Both the position numbers and the translations under genes were made by a program. A stretch of 64,000 nt of DNA from NCBI GenBank assembly GCA_036362985.1, contig JAYGXS010000002.1, forward strand, positions 88,979,754 to 89,043,753, given 5' to 3'. Of the stretch, positions 1 to 11,230 are shown piece by piece; within the stretch, counting starts at the first letter, position 1; each line of letters opens with the position of its first letter. Under the pieces are notes generated by a model. It was not told where the DNA came from. It saw only the letters and a program-made list of their open reading frames with translations, and ran no database searches. The DNA comes from Ligula intestinalis (Eukaryota > Platyhelminthes > Cestoda > Diphyllobothriidea > Diphyllobothriidae).

Positions 1-639
1 ATCCGATAGCCTCTAGTTTGGCTAGGAGCCTCCTGTGAGGAACTTTATCAAATGCTTTACTAAGGTCGAAATAGATAAATACCACAGATAGATGATCATT
101 ACGAAGAGAAGTAAGTAGATTTAGAAAAGACATGTGGCATGTTGCACAAGATCAATCCGGTAAAAAGCCATGCTGTGAGGAGCTGAGAATGTTATTGTTT
201 ATGCAGAAATCTGTAATTTTTTTGGCAATAAGTTTTTCAAAGAGTTTAGCCAGAGAGGGCGTTTTATGAACACAGCGATAATTGTGAATATCTGATCGGG
301 AAGCAGATTAAAATCCGGAAGTATAATAGAAGTTTTCCAGTAGTCCGGGAACAAGCCATTCTCAAGAAACACTGAAAATAACTTACTCAGTAAGGGTGGG
401 AAATCTCTTAATTGTTTGATGAGTGAGTTTGGAATGCTATCAGTTCCTACCGAATGTGAATTTTTAAGACGACTTATTTCTTTTTGAATACAGGTGGGTG
501 AGAAATTAAGGGTGCTGAGATTTGAATCACACAGCAGGGGGATTACAGGAGTGGGGCTAGTTTCGATGGTAAAGAACTTGGCGAAAAATATATTTAGCAA
601 TGCTATATCTTGATTAGATCCAGGATAAGTGTCGTTCAT
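1..639 (-). mobile_element. LINE family A copy 1, reverse transcriptase N-terminal part (runs off the left edge)
   Basis: Read on the minus strand, this encodes the fingers and start of the palm of a non-LTR reverse transcriptase. Visible are a GTDSIPNSLIK box (family form GxDxIP), the WKTSIILP box and, at the window edge, a decayed KAFDKVPHRRLLAKLEAI stretch that carries the first catalytic Asp region. Stops and frameshifts interrupt it near positions 200-300. It follows directly on an ORF1-like frame ending at 656, with no apurinic endonuclease domain between, so this copy looks internally deleted. It is homologous to the copies at 1.8-4.8 kb and 24-25 kb. Clade (CR1/Jockey group) is inferred from motif style. 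Confidence 0.8.
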
Positions 640-655
640 GTCTAATGGGGTTGCA

Positions 656-1357
656 CTATTTCGGGGTCTTTTTATTTATTATTGCTTTCTGGTTATCATT
701 ATTATAATTAGAAGAAGTCGCTCTCAAGTCACCTAAGCTGATGCTACGTTGATAGTTTTCGTTTTCCTTCCCAGATGAGGAGGAACTCGTTAATTGTTCC
801 TCTGAAGTAGCATTTTGTGGAGTGTTTCCGTCCTCTGCGACTATATGTGACTGACTTTGTTTACGTCCTTTGTCTTTGTGAAAAACTTGTTTGCGCTGCA
901 TTGGGGTCAAGTCAGGGCCTATATATGCTTTAAAACTCCGGAAAATCCTATTTATTTCAGAGTTTTGTAGTAGCATTTGAGCTTCGGCGTGGGTAGAACA
1001 TGTAAGCAAAATCGGTTTGTTTTTACTTCGCGAATTAAGTCTTTTGATAGACACTATGCCTATACTTATCCCACATTGTTGAAAAACGTTTTGTATTGCT
1101 ACCATTGGATTACTCGTTTGAGGAAATTTGCGGAAGATTATATTACAGCTACGTTTTGATCTATCTGAAACTTCTGATGATACTAAATGCACCACAGACT
1201 CAATCTGAGGTAAATTCGTGAGGTTGCTTTCAAATGAATTGGAGTCTAGAAGTGAATTAAGTATCTTAAATACAGGTTCATACTTTTCAATAAAGTTTGT
1301 TTAATTTAAGAGGGCTGACAGATCGATTTGATCCAGAACAAATTTCGCGTCACTCAT
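656..1357 (-). pseudogene. LINE family A copy 1, ORF1 (RNA-binding protein), broken
   Basis: A minus-strand frame starting at an ATG at 1357-1355 and ending at 656. An in-frame stop near 1303 breaks it. The part downstream of 1195 has the pattern of a LINE ORF1 RNA-binding domain: a basic segment followed by an RRM-like first strand (CNIIFRKFPQ), and later a PDLTPMQRKQ segment matching the PDYxxxxR element of the other ORF1 proteins in this window. The C-terminal 50 residues are rich in Ser, Asn and Gln. It aligns by eye with the ORF1 at 4381-4815. Confidence 0.6.
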
Positions 1358-1680
1358 TGTTTCTAATAAAATTTTCAAGTAAAGGATGTTTGAATGCTAA
1401 ATATATGTCTAAGTAATGTGTTTTTGACGAATAAACTATAAACTACTAGAAGTACAAAACAAATGATTTGTACAGCGTTCAATGAAACAGAGGACAATAT
1501 CTGACCAAATCAACGAAGGAGTTTGGTAGCAGATTTTGGCTAAGATAGTAAACTGTTACTTACTGATAATTGATTTAAGAAAACCAAAGAATTTGAGTCG
1601 TTTCTTCTCTTATATAAATCAATTTATATATTACTTTCACTTATCTTCGAATTTGAACAAACCGCGTTCAAGGTCAAAAA
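1358..1680. other. AT-rich spacer between two family A copies
   Basis: No gene or structured RNA is visible. The stretch is AT-rich and probably contains the 5' end of copy 1 and the 3' end of copy 2, but I cannot place the boundary. Confidence 0.4.
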
Positions 1681-1808
1681 AATAAATACAAGGTTGATGA
1701 ATGCTGCTCTCCGTGAAACAACCACATAGGCAGCGGAAGCGTTTAGTAGTGTTGGTAGATTAATTCATTTTCACCAACATATCGTCATTTTAAAAGAGTA
1801 GTCAACTG
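1681..1808 (-). repeat. LINE family A 3' segment, also present at 11418-11525
   Basis: About 110 bp here (from AATAAATACAA to AGTCAAC) match 11418-11525 with scattered differences. It lies just 3' of the family A ORF2 on the minus strand, so it is probably part of the family A 3' UTR. The copy at 11.4 kb is then an orphan 3' fragment. Confidence 0.55.
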
Positions 1809-3778
1809 CTAAGTTATATGACAGCCTAATTTCGAGGGTGCAATTATCCTGGACGAATAACGAGTGGCATAAGGTCTATCTGCGGGAATGAGAGCGTTGA
1901 TTCGTGGAAGGTTAGGGGTAGAGTTAACGCGAAAGAGGAAACAGAGGCCCGCTTCGAGTCTTCTGACCCAAAGAAATGTCATGTTCGCTAACTGACATCT
2001 TGCCGTATAAGAAAGAGTGGATAGAGGAAGAGCGAATATTTTGCGAGTAAATACCCTCTGTACATTTTCAATCTTACTGCGGTCCAAATCATTCATTAGA
2101 CCAAAGAGGGGGCAGCCGTATTATAGGATGGGTAGAGCATACATGCGATAAAGTTTCAACTTTATTTCCAGCAGGAAGAAATTGTGTGATATAAAACCAC
2201 CTATATGTGCAGCCTTCGCAGATATTCGATCCGCATGAGGTGACAATGCTAGTTGATTTGTGTAGCTTAGACCTTAGTCTTTTATAGTGGATCGTTCCAA
2301 AAGTGGAGTTTTTTGAAAGACTAGGGGATGGGGGAGCTTGGCGGGACCAAAACACATGAAACTACACTTGGATGGAGAAAATTCCATCTGCCAGGTAGCA
2401 CTCCAACGTGAGAGTGTATGTAGGTCCGCATTTATTTTATCAACGCACATACTTGCCATGTCCTTAGAAAATGAGTATATGCATTTGAGGTCGTGTGCAT
2501 GAATGAGATGGTGTAAAAATTTTAGAACGTTCGAAATTTCGTTGATGTATAGAATGCAGAGTAAAGGACCCAAGACAATGCCTTGAAAAACGCCACTCGC
2601 GATCAGCTGAGCATTGGAGTAACTATCACCTACTAGGACCTTCTGGCTGCGGTTAGACAAGTAGGAACCGATGAAGTCGAGGAGAGGGACAAAAATTGAG
2701 AATTTGATTAAAAATTATCTTCTCCAGAAGTTTAGCTAGGGCCAGGGTTTATGAACACCTCGGAAGTTATTTACCTCCGAACGAGATTCTGATTTATAGA
2801 CTGGAAGAATAATGGATGTCTTCCAAATGTCAGGAAAGAAACCATTTAAGAGATAGACTGAAAATATATGGCTAAGTAATTTGTGAAAGGTCGACACTCT
2901 TTTGATAACTGAATTGGGGATTCCCTCAGTTCCCAAAGAGTGCGAGTTTTTCAGACAAATTATATGCTCACGAATTAATTATATGGAGAAATCAATGTTT
3001 CCGAGAATATTGTCTGAGTATGGTTGAAACGACAGGACCGGTTCGGATTCTGTCGTAAAATGCTTCGCAAAGAAAGCATTGAATAGTTCAGCCTTATCAG
3101 ACTCATCTAGTTTAAATGTTTTATTTTCATTAAGCAATGGGGGTATTTTGATCCCTCGTTTTGCGGAGGACCTACGATGAAACAGTTGTGCGACCGAATT
3201 TGCAGAGTTTGACTCGCTTAGGGCGCAAGATTTCCTGTGCTGGTCGCGCGCAAGACAAATTTTTGACGCTTATTCGACGATCTCTGCGATCTAAGATGCA
3301 TAGACAGCGAACTAGTAGATTGATCTTTCAGCTGCCTCCTCAATTTCTTTAGTCTGGGCAAAAGAAAATGAGGGACGGTCGATTCTGGTGTGTAGGGTTT
3401 CGCAGTTTTAGTGGGCACAAATTCCAGCATTTTATTAGAAACGACCGATATGAGTTCAGAATGATATGCAGCGTCGTTAATGTAGGAGAGGCTCTGCCAA
3501 TCTAATGAGTCAAGAAAATTGTTGATTGAGCTAATATCTGCAAGGTCATACGCATGATAGGTACAACTAGCACTAGCCTTTTCCGTAGAAGGAAGCGGAA
3601 GGCAACAGTGAATTAATGTGTGATCACTTTGGAAGAGGTCCTGCTTAAAATCAACGAAGAGGGGAGCAATACCGTTTGTAAAAATCAGATCTAGGATATG
3701 ATTCTGTCTTGCTGGGGAACTAACCAGTTGAGACCACTTAGACAAATTAATGGTATCAGCGAATGTCCTGTACGTCAA
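1809..3778 (-). pseudogene. LINE family A copy 2, ORF2 (endonuclease C-terminus plus reverse transcriptase), broken
   Basis: Reading leftward, the frames give the C-terminal part of an apurinic-type endonuclease (HILDLIFTNG and SDH motifs near 3700-3610), a basic linker, the RT fingers (GTEGIPNSVIK, WKTSIILP, 2936-2736), the RT palm (GVFQGIVLGPLL, with the YADD box decayed to HAHDLK, 2660-2274) and the C-terminal domain (ENVQRVFTRKIF, 2096-1809). At least four frame breaks separate them. The N-terminal half of the endonuclease is absent. It matches the better preserved family A copy at 24.1-25.1 kb, which keeps YADD. Confidence 0.85.
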
Positions 3779-3961
3779 CTCCGATTAGATTTAAAACTAT
3801 ACCAGTTTGGGTTACTGCCGTGCAAATTAAAATTTTCGTGGTTCGGGCCCGGCCTGTTCAATAACGCATTATACGGGGGAATAATATGTCTCCCACAGTC
3901 AAGGGAGGAGCTAGGTTGTGGTTGGGGAAGTGCTCGGCCTAAACGCTTTCGACGGTGTTGG

Positions 3962-4815
3962 CTACATTCTTGATGAGCTGGTTGTCGAATTAGAGGCAGC
4001 GGAATTTATCAATCGTTGGACAGATAATGTATTTCGACTAATTTTAATCGTATAAGATGACGGAGCGGCGGGCCTTGACGGTCCCGACATCAAGAGGGAT
4101 GGGCTAACTGATGCACTGATGTTGATGAGCCTACGAATAGACATTCGGTAGGTAGGGGTAGCAGCTGTACTGACGGTTACGGGACTGTGAATAGACATCT
4201 GTGAGGCAGGGATAACGGGTGCACTGACGTTAATGGGTGCATGGCAAGGTATGCGGGGGGAGGATTAGCGAGTGCATTTACCCTATCGGGAGTACGAACA
4301 GATTTAGGAATAGTAGGCTGAGAAATCATTGGTCTATTGGACTGGAGAGCCGTATTTATTCGCTCCGTTGGTGTGAAATATCAACAGAGGAAACTGTTAG
4401 TCATTTCTAAATATCGGGAAATGCGACCCCATTGAGCAAAGATTGAGTCCACCTCGATCGGCGAAAACAATTTAACTAGCATGGGCGGGATTTTGCTACG
4501 CGATTGGAGGCGCTTTGCTTCTGCAATTTTGTAGTTGAAACCACCCGAACATAGAAAATATTTTGCAATATCCAAAGGGTGACTTACTATGGAGGCATTT
4601 TTTAGTATAAAGTTAAAGTTTTGCTTTTGTCTATCAAAAGCTTCCGTGGTTATAAGATAGACGAGGGAGTCTAACTTTTTACAATCTTGCGAGGGCACAT
4701 CTGATAACTTACGATCAAACAGATTGCCTAGTATTGACAAAACAGAATCAAGTGGGGGATTAGTGACATTGTTAAAAGATGCACTCCAGTTACCTCGCCA
4801 AGCGTCAGCAAACAA
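3962..4815 (-). pseudogene. LINE family A copy 2, ORF1 with 18-residue tandem repeats
   Basis: The minus strand encodes an ORF1-like protein in two frames. Residues from 4815 to 4381 resemble copy 1 ORF1. The C-terminal part (4198-3962) contains tandem units of 18 residues that begin MSIHSPVTVSTAATPTYR and MSIRRLINISASVSPSLL, encoded by about 54-bp repeats around 4100-4240. The order ORF1 then ORF2 on the same strand fits a CR1/Jockey-type element. Stops between the two frames show decay. Confidence 0.6.
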
Positions 4816-5105
4816 CTCCCCAACTTACGCGTGCTCGCCGTTGGTCCTGTGGGGGATTAGTGATATTGTAAATTGATGCATCTCAGTGACCTCGCCAAGG
4901 GTCAGCGAACACCCCTTAACCTAAAGGTGCTCGCAGTTGGTCCTGTGGGAGATATTCGATATTAAAAAATGAAATACCTTAGCGAACTCGCCAGGGGTCA
5001 GCGAACACCTCCTGGAGGCAAGAATCGGCGAACACGCGCACGCCCTTGATCCTATGGAGGATAAGTGATAGATTAGAAAAATTCAGATCAGTTACCTCGC
5101 CTATC
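4754..5105 (-). repeat. Tandem repeat of about 96 bp, 3.5 units, at the 5' end of family A copy 2
   Basis: Units start with GGGGGATTAGTGA-like sequence and end with TTGGTCCTGT. Unit 1 is 4754-4850, unit 2 4851-4946, unit 3 4947-5055 (longer and diverged), and unit 4 is partial from 5056. Each carries CCTCGCCAAGNGTCAGCGAACA in the middle. The array covers the presumed ORF1 start and extends into the 5' UTR. This resembles promoter monomers of some LINEs, which is an inference from position only. Confidence 0.75.
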
Positions 5106-6130
5106 CCAGTTCGGATTACCGCAGCCAGCTACGAAAGCATAATAGCAGTTATCTGTGTGGTTATCTTTTTCGTCCCACCATTGCAAGCGGGTGAAGTAGT
5201 AAGAACTGAGTTTAATAAACACATTCCAGCTTAAGTTGTCAGGATGACCCCTAAAGACTAGCCCTTCTCTGCTGGTTACTGGGATGCCAGGAGTGGCCCG
5301 AGCTATGAGACCGAGACACATGATTGGAAAATACGGACTGGGCCAACATTGCGACAACATAGAACTATTAATGAAAATTGCTGACAATAATTTTCTCGTC
5401 GTTAAACACACTCGTTTCCAACACACCCCTCATCGGCAGTTGCAAACATATTGTCCAAGCTATGGCTGCACGTCAAACCCCATAGTCTTTATCAAAGTAC
5501 GCTTGAGGTGGGCCAACTTCATGTCCCACAGTTGATCGTTTGGAGGTGCGAAATTTGGATCAGATCATGTACTTGTCCATTCCCGTTTTAAGCTCCGATT
5601 GTCGAATCGCTGTAAGATGCTGCGCCCCAAACGCCTCAACGTTATGGTACTGTCAAATCTAAAAGCCCGTGTAGCGTTCATCGAAAGTATCCCTGCACGG
5701 ATCAGAGATTAATTCGCTGTTCGCGTCAAACCAGCACTTAGTGTCGATAACCAAACTTCGCCCACTACTCAGTTGCCAAACTTTACATGTGCGATACTTT
5801 GTGCGATGAATTCGGGCTTGCAACAACAGGTTGCACCGAGGAAGGACTAGATCTCCACACCGGCCCTGCATCTCTCGGCACAAGCTCGACTCGCTCGGTT
5901 GTCAAACTTGGATAACTACCGCTCAATCAGACGCCAAACTACACGATCAACAAGATGCGATCGTCAGAACCATTGTACCTAGTCAGCTGGATCCATGGAA
6001 TCAGCTTGAAACTCGGGTAACTTACGCCAGCTCTATTAACTTCTGCGTGATGCAGCTAGCAAATATAAACCTCCTTGCGCAACCGTTCCGTAAAAGTTGG
6101 GTCATGTGATAACTGCACCTTGAGAAGTCA
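5106..6130. other. Unassigned spacer
   Basis: Short overlapping ORFs occur on both strands, but none resembles a known family and none continues through likely splice sites. I see no gene here. Confidence 0.4.
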
Positions 6131-6139
6131 AATGTAAAA

Positions 6140-6220
6140 TTTGCCGCGAGCGGGGCTCGAACTCAAAACCCTTTATACACAAGACCGTGATGCTAACCGC
6201 TGCGCTATCACCACATATTA
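6140..6220 (-). repeat. tRNA-derived sequence (pseudo-tRNA or SINE head)
   Basis: On the minus strand the order is a GTGGTGA acceptor-like start, a box A-like TAGCGCAGCGGTTAGC, an anticodon-like region, and a box B-like GAGTTCGAGCCCC, ending CGCGGCA. Six of seven acceptor pairs form with wobbles, but the T-stem and anticodon stem do not pair, so this is not a functional tRNA. It lies about 30 bp upstream of the family B ORF1 start, in the opposite orientation. Confidence 0.6.
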
Positions 6221-6251
6221 AAACGGACGATCTAAAAGCTTGGCTAATTGG

Positions 6252-7194
6252 ATGCAATCGACACACACAGAGAACGGATGCGAAGGATATCATATTCTAG
6301 ACTCTAAGTATAGCAAACTTGATGGTAAAATGGAAAATATGAAAAACATTCTCCAGCAGACCACCGCGGCGATGGAAAAAGTGATGACTTCAATGCATCG
6401 CATGGACCGCCTAAAGAAGAACAGAGATGCATATACCAGAAGTACAAGCCGCCATAGTGGACAACATAGACACCAGTGAGACAAATTCAGACATATCCGA
6501 TGACCAAACAGTCACACCATCCGTTTTGAGCTCTAGGCCCACTGCAGCGAAACCGACCAAAACTGTACTTCAGGACTCTCGTCAGGAGGGTTATCATGGT
6601 TTAGTTGTTCAGGGGTTGCAAGAAGCAACTTCAGACAGTTCTGACGACCAAGCAGTCACACCACACAGTTCGAGCTCCAGGCCCACTGCAGAAAAGGTGG
6701 CGAAAACCTCAGCTAAGGGCACACGACACCGAGAGGATCATGAATACTGTCTAGTTGTACAGGGGTTAAAAGAAGCCATTTCAGACCGCTCAAACGACCA
6801 GAACGATCCGGACTTGGTTTCCTTTAACGATATCCTGAGCGATCTGTTCTCGCCAGGTAAAGAATTTGAAGTGCTCAAGTCATTTTTTATCGAGAAAAGG
6901 CCGGCAGATACTGCAGAAAGGCCCCGAACCTGACCGCTAAAAATAATATTTAAAAACAAGGAACATGTTCAGGTTATCCTGTCTAAAAAAACTAACCTAC
7001 GTCACGCGCATAAAGAGGTTTGTTTTCAACCGGACTACTCCCTGGAACAACGGCTGAAACGCCGAGAACTATTAGCGGAACTACAGTTGAGGAACAAGAA
7101 TGGCGAGCTAGGCCTGAAAATCTTCAACGGGAAGATAATTCAGAAGAAAACATTGAACCAAACCGTAATACTCCGAACGACGGTCAGGAAGTGA
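6252..7194 (+). pseudogene. LINE family B ORF1 (coiled coil plus RNA-binding protein), frameshifted
   Basis: It starts with the ATG at 6252. The first 60 residues form a likely coiled coil (SKYSKLDGKMENMKNILQQ). A frameshift near 6430-6475 leads into a Ser/Thr-rich linker containing two units of a 144-bp tandem repeat (about 6499-6786), each ending in VVQGL.EA, which resembles the first strand of an ORF1 RRM. After another frameshift near 6929 the RNA-binding tail continues to TGA 7192-7194, with VCFQPDYSLEQR and NGKIIQKK. The same PDY element occurs in the family C ORF1. It probably coats LINE RNA, as known for ORF1 proteins. Confidence 0.75.
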
Positions 7195-7235
7195 CTGTCA
7201 CAACCGGATTACACCGTACAAAGAAACTTAAGTGC

Positions 7236-10014
7236 ATGCACACCAATGCACAAAGCCTGCTCGCCAAATTAGATGAGCTTACGATTATTACGTGCCAAGT
7301 GGAACCAGACGTCGTCTGCATAACAGAAAGATGGTTGTCCACGAAGGTAGGTGACCAGGAACTTGCTCTCCCCGAGTTTCAAGTTTTCCGAAAAGATTGA
7401 GTCGGGCGTCAAGGTGGGGGTGTGCTTATTTATGTTAGACAGGGCCTGCTCGTGTCCGACAAATCCGAAAACCTTTCGGGCAATATAGAGGCAATATGGC
7501 TCACCATTAGAGCACCGGGGTCACAGACTTTTGATGTCCTAGCGATCTACCGTCCACCATCGAGCAACCAACAGTCAGACACTAGTCTGATAGAAGGAGT
7601 CGAAGAAATTGCTAAGAGATCCGAGGTCATGGTCATGGGAGACTTTAACGCCCCCCATATCGACTGGAATGTGAGTTTTGCGCCCAGCTTAGAAGTAAAT
7701 TTCGATCGAAGACTCCTGCGCACAGTACAGGCATCTTTTCTAACGCAACACGTCCTATATCCGACCAGATTACGCGAAAGGCAACAAGCTAATTGCTTAG
7801 ACCCAGTACTTACTAAAGCACCTGATAGCGTGGACATTGTAAATTGTTTACCACCTCTCGGAAAAAGTGATCACGCAGTGCTACAGTAGGAATATTCACT
7901 TTTCTCTGTGCCCGATCGTAGTGCGGTAACCAGACCCAACATCTGGAGAGGGCACTTTACACAAATGAAAACCACAGTGAGCGAGATAGACTGGAACGAA
8001 CTATTCACCGGGTGCGTTCTCGATGATTGGTCGGCATTCAAAGCCGTATTACACGGACTTATTACCGATTTCTGTCCTATCACGGTAAAGAAAGTAACAA
8101 ATAGGCCTCGATGGCTACCGCCGACGCTAAACAGGGAAGTAAACCGCAAATGAAGGATGTTCAAAATCTACGGCAGAGAGAGGACCCCCGAATCGTACAA
8201 AGGTATAAGGCGCAGAGAAACAAGGTTAAGAGCCTGATCCGAATGAGCCGCCAAAACTTCGAGAGTAATCTAATAAACCATGCCGTAGGAAACCCAAAGC
8301 TTTTCTACAGCTACGTTAGGCAATGTACTCGAAATAGAGAACCTATTCCTCTGCTAAAACAGACGATGTGTCGAAATTTCCGAGATTAACGAAAAGGCAG
8401 AACATCTATCCTGCTTCTTCCAGTCGGTCTTCACGAGAAAGGCGGAGTTCACCGCTATTAACTGCAGTGTGGGTGTGATCCAAACCATAGACTCGGTTGC
8501 ACTCACGGAAGCTACCGTTCTGCGAGAACTTCTACAACTTAAAGAAACGAAGTCGGCAGGTCCGGATGAGATACCTGCAAAGCTATTAAAAGAGCTAGCC
8601 ATAGAGTTGGCGGTACCCCTGTACCTAATCTTCCGAGCTTCTCTTAATACTGGACAAGTGCCACCCGATTGGAAGGCAGCGTGGATCTCACCCATCCACA
8701 AGAGTGGGAGTCGGGCGACCGCAAATAACTGTAGACCGGTCAGCCTCACCTCAATATCCTGCAAGCTTATGGAACGCATAGTCAAATGCGAGTTGATGCA
8801 CTTCTTGGAGCAACATCAACTTCTTTCTGATAAGCAGCACGGATTCCGCAGGGGAAGGTCCTGCTTGACCAATCTGCTCTATTTTTTAGAACAATGGACC
8901 CGAGCGATTGATGAAGGGAATACGGTGCATACAGTCTTCGTAGACTTCAAGAAGGCGCTTGACACGGTGCCTCATCAACGTCTCTTATACAAGCTCAACC
9001 GCATAGGGGTAAGGGGAAACCTTTTGCGGTGGATCGCAAACTTCTTGACTGGTCGTACTCAGACCGTATGTGTTGGCGAACAGCGGCCGGCGGAGGTAGA
9101 AGTTGAGAGCGGGGTTCCACGGGGATCTGTTCTTGGTCCTATTCTCTTCCTTATATATATTGTGACTGCATAAGTGGACTAGACTGCGAAATCGCAATGT
9201 TTGCTGATGACATAAAACTTTGGAAAGTCATACGCAACCAAGACGATGAATTAAACCTCCAGGCAAATTCGAATAGACTGGAGCAATGGTCAACCCTTTG
9301 GCTCATGCCATTCAATGTGGCCAAATGCAACCTAATGCACTTTGGTAGAACCAGCACTACGCCTCGGAGGGTGTATTACCTGAATCACAGGCCGCTGCCA
9401 GAGGTAGAGGCATAGAAAGACCTGGGAGTGTGGTTCACACCTTCACTGAAGCCACCCCTCCACGTCCTAAAAGTGGCTAAATCATCAATGTCGAGCTTGT
9501 ATCTAATCAAGCGCGCCTTTGCTTAGTTTGACAAAGTTGTATTTGGCAAGGTATTCGGCACGTTCATGCGACCTCAACTGGAATTTGCCATCCAAGCCTG
9601 GAGACCTTGGACAGCCAAAGACAAAAAAACCACGAAAGAGTACAAAGACGCGCAACAAAATTAGTAAGAGGCCAACGGAACCTCCCTTATGAGACCCGAT
9701 TGGTAAATCTTGACTTGTTGTCTCTGGATTACAGGCAGCTACGTGGGGACCTAATCCAGACATATCGCACGTTGCGTGGTCAGGATTGCTGCCTCCAAAC
9801 AAATGACTTCTTCGAGCGGGCCACCACGTCTAGGCTGCGAGGACATTTCCTCAAATTACGTGTGACTGGGGCAAGACTTGACCCAAGAAAATTCTTTTTC
9901 TCTAAGAGGGTAATCCAGGCATGGAATGCCCTTCTTGCGGATATTGTCATGTCCCCTTCCGTGGATGTTTTGAAGGCAAACCTAGACCGATTTAATGAGT
10001 ATCACCACGATTAA
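7236..10014 (+). pseudogene. LINE family B ORF2 (apurinic endonuclease and reverse transcriptase), multiply broken
   Basis: The first in-frame ATG (7236) stands directly before HTNAQS, the endonuclease start. Endonuclease motifs follow: DVVCITERW, GGGVLIYV, AIYRPP, MGDFNAPHIDW and KSDHAVL (to 7888). Reverse transcriptase motifs follow from 8469: AGPDEIPAKLLKE, QHGFRRGRSC, VFVDFKKALDTVPHQ, GVPRGSVLGPILF and FADDIKLW (about 9197-9223), then the C-terminal domain ending NEYHHD at 10014. Stops at 7398, 7888, 8151 and 9413 and several frame changes make it inactive. ORF2 lies in the -1 frame relative to ORF1 and overlaps it from about 7014. Confidence 0.9.
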
Positions 10015-10143
10015 GTACTCCAAATCCAATCGCTGAAGTGTTCCGAATCCAAAAATTGAAGCGCTCAACATCCAAACCTGAAATACTAGAAATGCTATAA
10101 ATATATACTAATCGTAATTTTAAGTAGTATTATTATTATTACT
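10015..10143 (+). other. LINE family B 3' UTR and (ATT)n tail
   Basis: A short 3' UTR of about 110 bp ends in ATTATTATTATTA (10129-10141), the microsatellite-type tail common in CR1/Jockey-group LINEs. It marks the 3' end of the family B copy. Confidence 0.65.
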
Positions 10144-10283
10144 TAACAAATGAGTTTCAGCCATTGTCTAGCTATTACGTCTCTGCTCACTATGCGATCT
10201 GCGCCGATCGTGTCTGAGGACGCATCTACCGCACCTATGTTCCTAGGCTATGCGGCCCTGTCACACCCTTTCTCTTATCGACC

Positions 10284-10772
10284 GACTGCTGACGACGTGG
10301 CGGGTTCCTCGGCTCTTGGCACAGCAAAGGCGTATCATGGTCGCATCTCCGGTCTTCGGGACGTTCTCGTGACTCCGAGGTCTCTTCCTCGTATGGTCCT
10401 TCGGATGTAGATATTACTCATCATGGTCGCCATGGCTGCCGTCAAAATTCACAGAAGCATCATGCCCCTATCATTCACATACTTCCCCCACGAGGGACAG
10501 TTTTTCTCCTAAAAACCACAAATGACATTCCATTTTGAATTATGAGCCAGCCTTAGGAGTTTTTTCACTGTGTGCTCTTCTTCCTCAGTTACACTGAGTG
10601 TGAGTTTATTACTTGAAACAAGCGAGTAGTCATTTGAAATTGTGTCAACGACGTCTTTGGAATGTTTGGCTATGCCGATGCATTTCTTAAATCATATGTA
10701 CCAAGAGGGAGTTCAAAAACGTTTGCTTATATTTCCTGTAATAAATTTGACTTGGCTTGACTTGATATCACT
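10284..10772 (+). repeat. Dispersed repeat R1, copy 1 (LINE 3' UTR-like)
   Basis: About 480 bp match 16338-16845 in the opposite orientation, for example at GTTCTCGTGACTCCG, GACAGTTTTTCTCCTAA and ATGCATTTCTTAA. The 3' end is AATAAATTTGACTTGG followed by CTTGACTTGA. It holds a CTCCTAA (10506-10512) / TTAGGAG (10553-10559) stem. The simple-repeat end and lack of coding capacity suggest a LINE 3' UTR of a further family. Confidence 0.7.
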
Positions 10773-10789
10773 GGAAAAACCGATCGGTG

Positions 10790-11230
10790 GCTAGAGCGCA
10801 CTTGTGAGCTACTCGAATCACCCATACGTTTGCCTGCGAGCCCACAGCTACCAATTGGAATTCCATACGATAGTGGCTGCGAGCCACCTACGAGATTTCA
10901 ACTGCAATCGGTATTAAAACGACTGAACGTTCATAAAGCAGCGAGTGAAGATGGTATACCAGCAGAAGCCTTCCAAAATTATTGTTCTACTTTGACGGAC
11001 TCACTACACCGGCTGTACTTGACTATATGAACTACCGAAGTCATCCCTACTGATTGGTCACCGTCCATTGCCTTACCGATACCGAAACGAGGTGACATGC
11101 GATTATGCTCAGCTAACCGTGGTATTCGCGTTATAGATATAGCCGCCAAAGTGTTTGCGACCATCCTTCTCCGCAGATTTTCGACTGAACTTATCGCCCG
11201 CCTTCGCTTCCACGGCGCTTACCAGTGATC
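10790..11230 (+). pseudogene. RTE-like reverse transcriptase fragment
   Basis: In one frame with a stop near 11028, the translation contains WLERTCELLESP, KAASEDGIPAEAFQ, TTEVIPTDWSPSIALPIPK, RGDMRLCSANRGIRVIDI and AAKVFATILLRRF. This is the fingers region of an RTE-type non-LTR reverse transcriptase (families usually read APGEDGIPAE and NYRGISLI). The palm with the catalytic Asp box is missing. Confidence 0.7.
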
